A DNA stretch of 64,000 nucleotides. It comes from Nocardioides sp. ChNu-153 (GTDB taxonomy: Bacteria > Actinomycetota > Actinomycetes > Propionibacteriales > Nocardioidaceae). Positions within the stretch are counted from its first letter, which is position 1, and each line of letters starts with the position of its first letter. Below, in pieces: positions 60,445-64,000 of the stretch. The stretch is taken from the NCBI RefSeq assembly GCF_030466625.1, contig NZ_JADEVT010000014.1, positions 1 to 64,000 on the forward strand. Direction: 5' to 3'. The notes below the pieces were generated by a model. That model searched no databases and had not been told where the DNA came from. It was given only the letters and a program-made list of their open reading frames with translations. A program made the translations under genes and the position numbers.

Positions 60445-60849
60445 AGCCTCCCGATGTCGCACGAGTTGCGACAGGATGGCCTATCGGGCCGCCTTTCCAA
60501 ACGGAACCTGAACCAACGCCGACCCCGCACGGGGACGAATCTCGCCAAGGGCTTCATTCGCTATGAATCCGCGGCGGCGCTATCCATGCCGGCGACCGTT
60601 ACGTCTACGGACGACGCAAACCACCCTCAATACAGCGGTCGAATGTAGATACTACTGAAAGTCCAGTATCCACCCAGGTGGGTCACTCGGCCGCTGGTAC
60701 CGCGCTCTAAGCGGAAGCGCTTAACTCATTACAGGGCAACGACACCTAGCAATCCGCAGCGGTAGGCAACCCACGCTAGCCCTCTCCTTTCCTCCCTCTG
60801 CATGACGGCGTCACGCTGATGGGCGGCGCTGGGCCGCTCTCACCTGCTT
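60445..60849. other. 405-bp stretch without a convincing gene
   Basis: Only short ORFs with no coding bias are present. No tRNA, integrase remnant or direct repeat that would mark an attachment site is seen. Confidence 0.5.
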
Positions 60850-60899
60850 TCAACAAGTCGGGCTTACCGGAGGGGAGGGCGTCGTACTGGCGTGCCCCC

Positions 60900-60903
<4 letters not shown>
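60850..60903 (-). pseudogene. 5' stub of the gene normally coupled to the radical SAM gene
   Basis: A GTG at 60903 overlaps the radical SAM stop by 4 nt (GTGA), the coupling style used throughout this genome, but the frame ends after 17 residues (VRGHASTTPSPPVSPTC). In actinobacteria a DUF2344 radical-SAM-associated protein (TIGR03936) usually starts here, often with a proline-rich N-terminus. The stub therefore looks like the first codons of that gene cut off by the island junction at about 60855-60870. Confidence 0.4.
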
Positions 60904-62918
<2,015 letters not shown>

Positions 62919-63033
62919 GAGGACACCTCGGTGGTCGGGGACGGCGGTGCAGCCTGGTTCCAGGCCAGCGTCAAGAGTACGGCGCGAGCCCCGGCCCTGC
63001 CGAGTCTGCGGCCCTCGCGGGCCGACCGTCCGC

Positions 63034-63534
63034 TCAGCGCCGACGGCGCCGCGCGCCCGCCGAGCGCGGGGGCGCGGCGCGCATGTGCTCGCGCACCGGG
63101 CTCAACAGCTCCCCGAGCGCCCGCGTGCCCGCCTCCGACAGCGGCGCGAACAGCTGATGGCGCACCACCTCCACGTGCCCGGGCAGCACGCGCTCGATGA
63201 GCGCCCGGCCCGCGGCGGTGACCATGACCGTCACGCTCCGCTCGTCGTCCGGCGACGGGGCGCGCTCCACGAGGCCGGCCTTCTCCAGCAGCCCGGCCTG
63301 GTAGGTCAGGCCGCTGCGGCTGTAGACCACCCCGTCGGCCAGGTCGGTCATCCGCTCGCTACCGCTCGGCGAGTCCAGCGCCAGCCGGGCGAGCAGCTGG
63401 AACTGCACGTAGCTGAGGTCGCCCTCCTCCCGCAGCTGCTGCTCGACCGCATGGCGCAGCAGGCCCGCGACCTCCATCAGCGAGAAGTAGGCGCCGAGCT
63501 CGACGGGGGCGAGGGGCGGGGGCGTGTCGGGCAT
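63034..63534 (-). CDS. MarR family transcriptional regulator
   Basis: A 166-residue winged-helix regulator. Y-V-Q-F-Q-L-L-A-R-L-A precedes the recognition helix region V-V-Y-S-R-S-G-L-T-Y-Q-A-G-L-L-E-K-A-G-L-V-E-R, and the wing is S-P-D-D-E-R-S-V-T-V-M-V-T. A basic tail follows. It is divergent from an oxidoreductase gene, with palindromic operators in the shared region, so it most likely represses that gene and itself. The ligand is unknown. Confidence 0.92.
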   Translation of the reverse strand: MPDTPPPLAPVELGAYFSLMEVAGLLRHAVEQQLREEGDLSYVQFQLLARLALDSPSGSERMTDLADGVVYSRSGLTYQAGLLEKAGLVERAPSPDDERSVTVMVTAAGRALIERVLPGHVEVVRHQLFAPLSEAGTRALGELLSPVREHMRAAPPRSAGARRRRR

Positions 63535-63570
63535 GACGCCACCCTACCGACTAATTCATCTTCGAAACAC

Positions 63571-63625
63571 TTGCTTCGACTTCGAACCAGCGCTACCGTC
63601 CTCCTCGTGCTTCGAACTCGAAGCA
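63571..63625. promoter_or_regulatory. MarR-type operators and promoter in the divergent region
   Basis: TGCTTCGA-AC-TCGAAGCA (63608-63625) is a palindrome with perfect 8-bp arms. TGCTTCGA-CT-TCGAACCA (63572-63589) is a near copy. TTGCTT (63571-63576) and TACCGT (63594-63599), 17 nt apart, make a plausible promoter for the oxidoreductase; one operator lies inside it and one just downstream of the expected start. Confidence 0.7.
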
Positions 63626-63648
63626 CTCCGTCGAAGAGAGGTACCGCC

Positions 63649-64000
63649 ATGAAGGCCATCCGTTTCCACCAGTACGGCGACGCCGACGTACTGCAGCTCG
63701 AGGACGTCGCCGACCCCACCCCCGCCGCCGGCGAGGTGCGCGTGCGCGTCGCGGGCACGTCGTTCAACAGCGTCGACGGCAACATCCGCGCGGGGTTCAT
63801 GCAGGGCCCGATGCCCCTGACGCTGCCGCACGTGCCCGGCCTCGACGTCGCCGGCACGGTCGACGCGCTCGGCGAGGGCGTCACGGGGCTCGCGGTCGGC
63901 GACCGGGTCGTCGGCTTCCTGCCGTTCGTCGTCGACGGCGCCTCCGCGGAGCTCGTCGTCGCCCCCGCCGACGGCCTCGCCCCCGCCCCGACCACGATCC
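63649..64000 (+). CDS. NADP-dependent zinc-type alcohol dehydrogenase/quinone oxidoreductase, N-terminal part
   Basis: The window holds the first 117 residues. M-K-A-I-R-F-H-Q-Y-G-D-A-D-V-L and G-E-V-R-V-R-V-A-G-T-S-F-N-S-V-D start the GroES-like domain of medium-chain dehydrogenases. L-P-H-V-P-G-L-D-V-A-G-T-V and V-G-D-R-V-V-G-F follow. There is no zinc-binding cysteine in this part, so the quinone oxidoreductase subgroup is likely. A GAGAGG site precedes the ATG. Expression is probably controlled by the divergent MarR protein. The gene continues beyond the window. Confidence 0.88.
   Translation, partial: MKAIRFHQYGDADVLQLEDVADPTPAAGEVRVRVAGTSFNSVDGNIRAGFMQGPMPLTLPHVPGLDVAGTVDALGEGVTGLAVGDRVVGFLPFVVDGASAELVVAPADGLAPAPTTI

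Noticed and set aside
60454..60648. 64-codon plus-strand ORF after the DUF4145 gene.
   Set aside because: Irregular composition and no start signal; probably chance.

Overview
The window comes from a high-GC actinobacterium. Codons end overwhelmingly in G or C, GTG starts are common, and many genes in a row overlap by 4 nt (ATGA or GTGA). The gene content (mec-cysO-cysM, clpS-DUF2017-pncB, a 1,670-residue NAD-glutamate dehydrogenase, a mycothiol-enzyme-type DinB protein, WS/DGAT) suggests Propionibacteriales, probably a Nocardioides-like member. That placement is inference from gene content; there is no rRNA in the window.

Layout. 0-0.4 kb: 3' end of an IS481/IS3-type transposase followed by short tandem repeats. 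0.4-7 kb: DUF1622 membrane pair, then a minus-strand block with a Rv1339-like phosphodiesterase, murI, a DUF3152 protein, cysM, an NYN nuclease, cysO and mec. This matches the M. tuberculosis Rv1334-Rv1339 neighbourhood, with two genes inserted. 7.5-11.1 kb: a flavin electron-transfer operon (FMN-binding lipoprotein, ApbE, RnfD-FNR fusion) and a Gdx guanidinium exporter behind a guanidine-III riboswitch. 11.1-17.5 kb: GNAT, Nudix, a lipoprotein, DUF2017-clpS, NAD salvage (pncB, pncA), enoyl-CoA hydratase and a repeat-flanked AbiEi/DUF559-like gene. 17.8-29 kb: gdh, a DUF2505 protein, pruA, DUF6912, WS/DGAT and a cupredoxin-like lipoprotein with a membrane partner. 29-38 kb: a TadZ/CpaE-like ATPase with a SAF protein, an excalibur protein, mntP behind a yybP-ykoY manganese riboswitch, two acyl-CoA dehydrogenase subunits, and a histidine kinase preceded by a promoter, a 12-codon leader ORF and a three-way-junction RNA. 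37.7-47 kb: pdxH, citA, serC and small hypotheticals with a dispersed 88-bp repeat. 47-55 kb: heterodimeric ABC exporter, secreted proteins, a 5'-truncated CDF transporter and a macrodomain protein. 55.2-60.8 kb: an island of visibly lower GC with a DNA adenine methyltransferase, a RelA/SpoT-domain protein, a DUF262 protein and a zinc-ribbon/DUF4145 protein. 60.85-64 kb: a TIGR03960-type radical SAM gene whose normally coupled downstream partner survives only as a stub, then a MarR regulator divergent from an oxidoreductase.

The most interesting part is the 55-61 kb island. Its tightly linked DUF262 + RelA/SpoT pair beside an orphan methyltransferase and a DUF4145 protein looks like an anti-phage or conflict locus that I do not recognise as a named system. 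The two riboswitches, the leader ORF upstream of the histidine kinase, the repeat family and the gene-encoded Gly-Gly-Cys tail of CysO are the other signals worth following.
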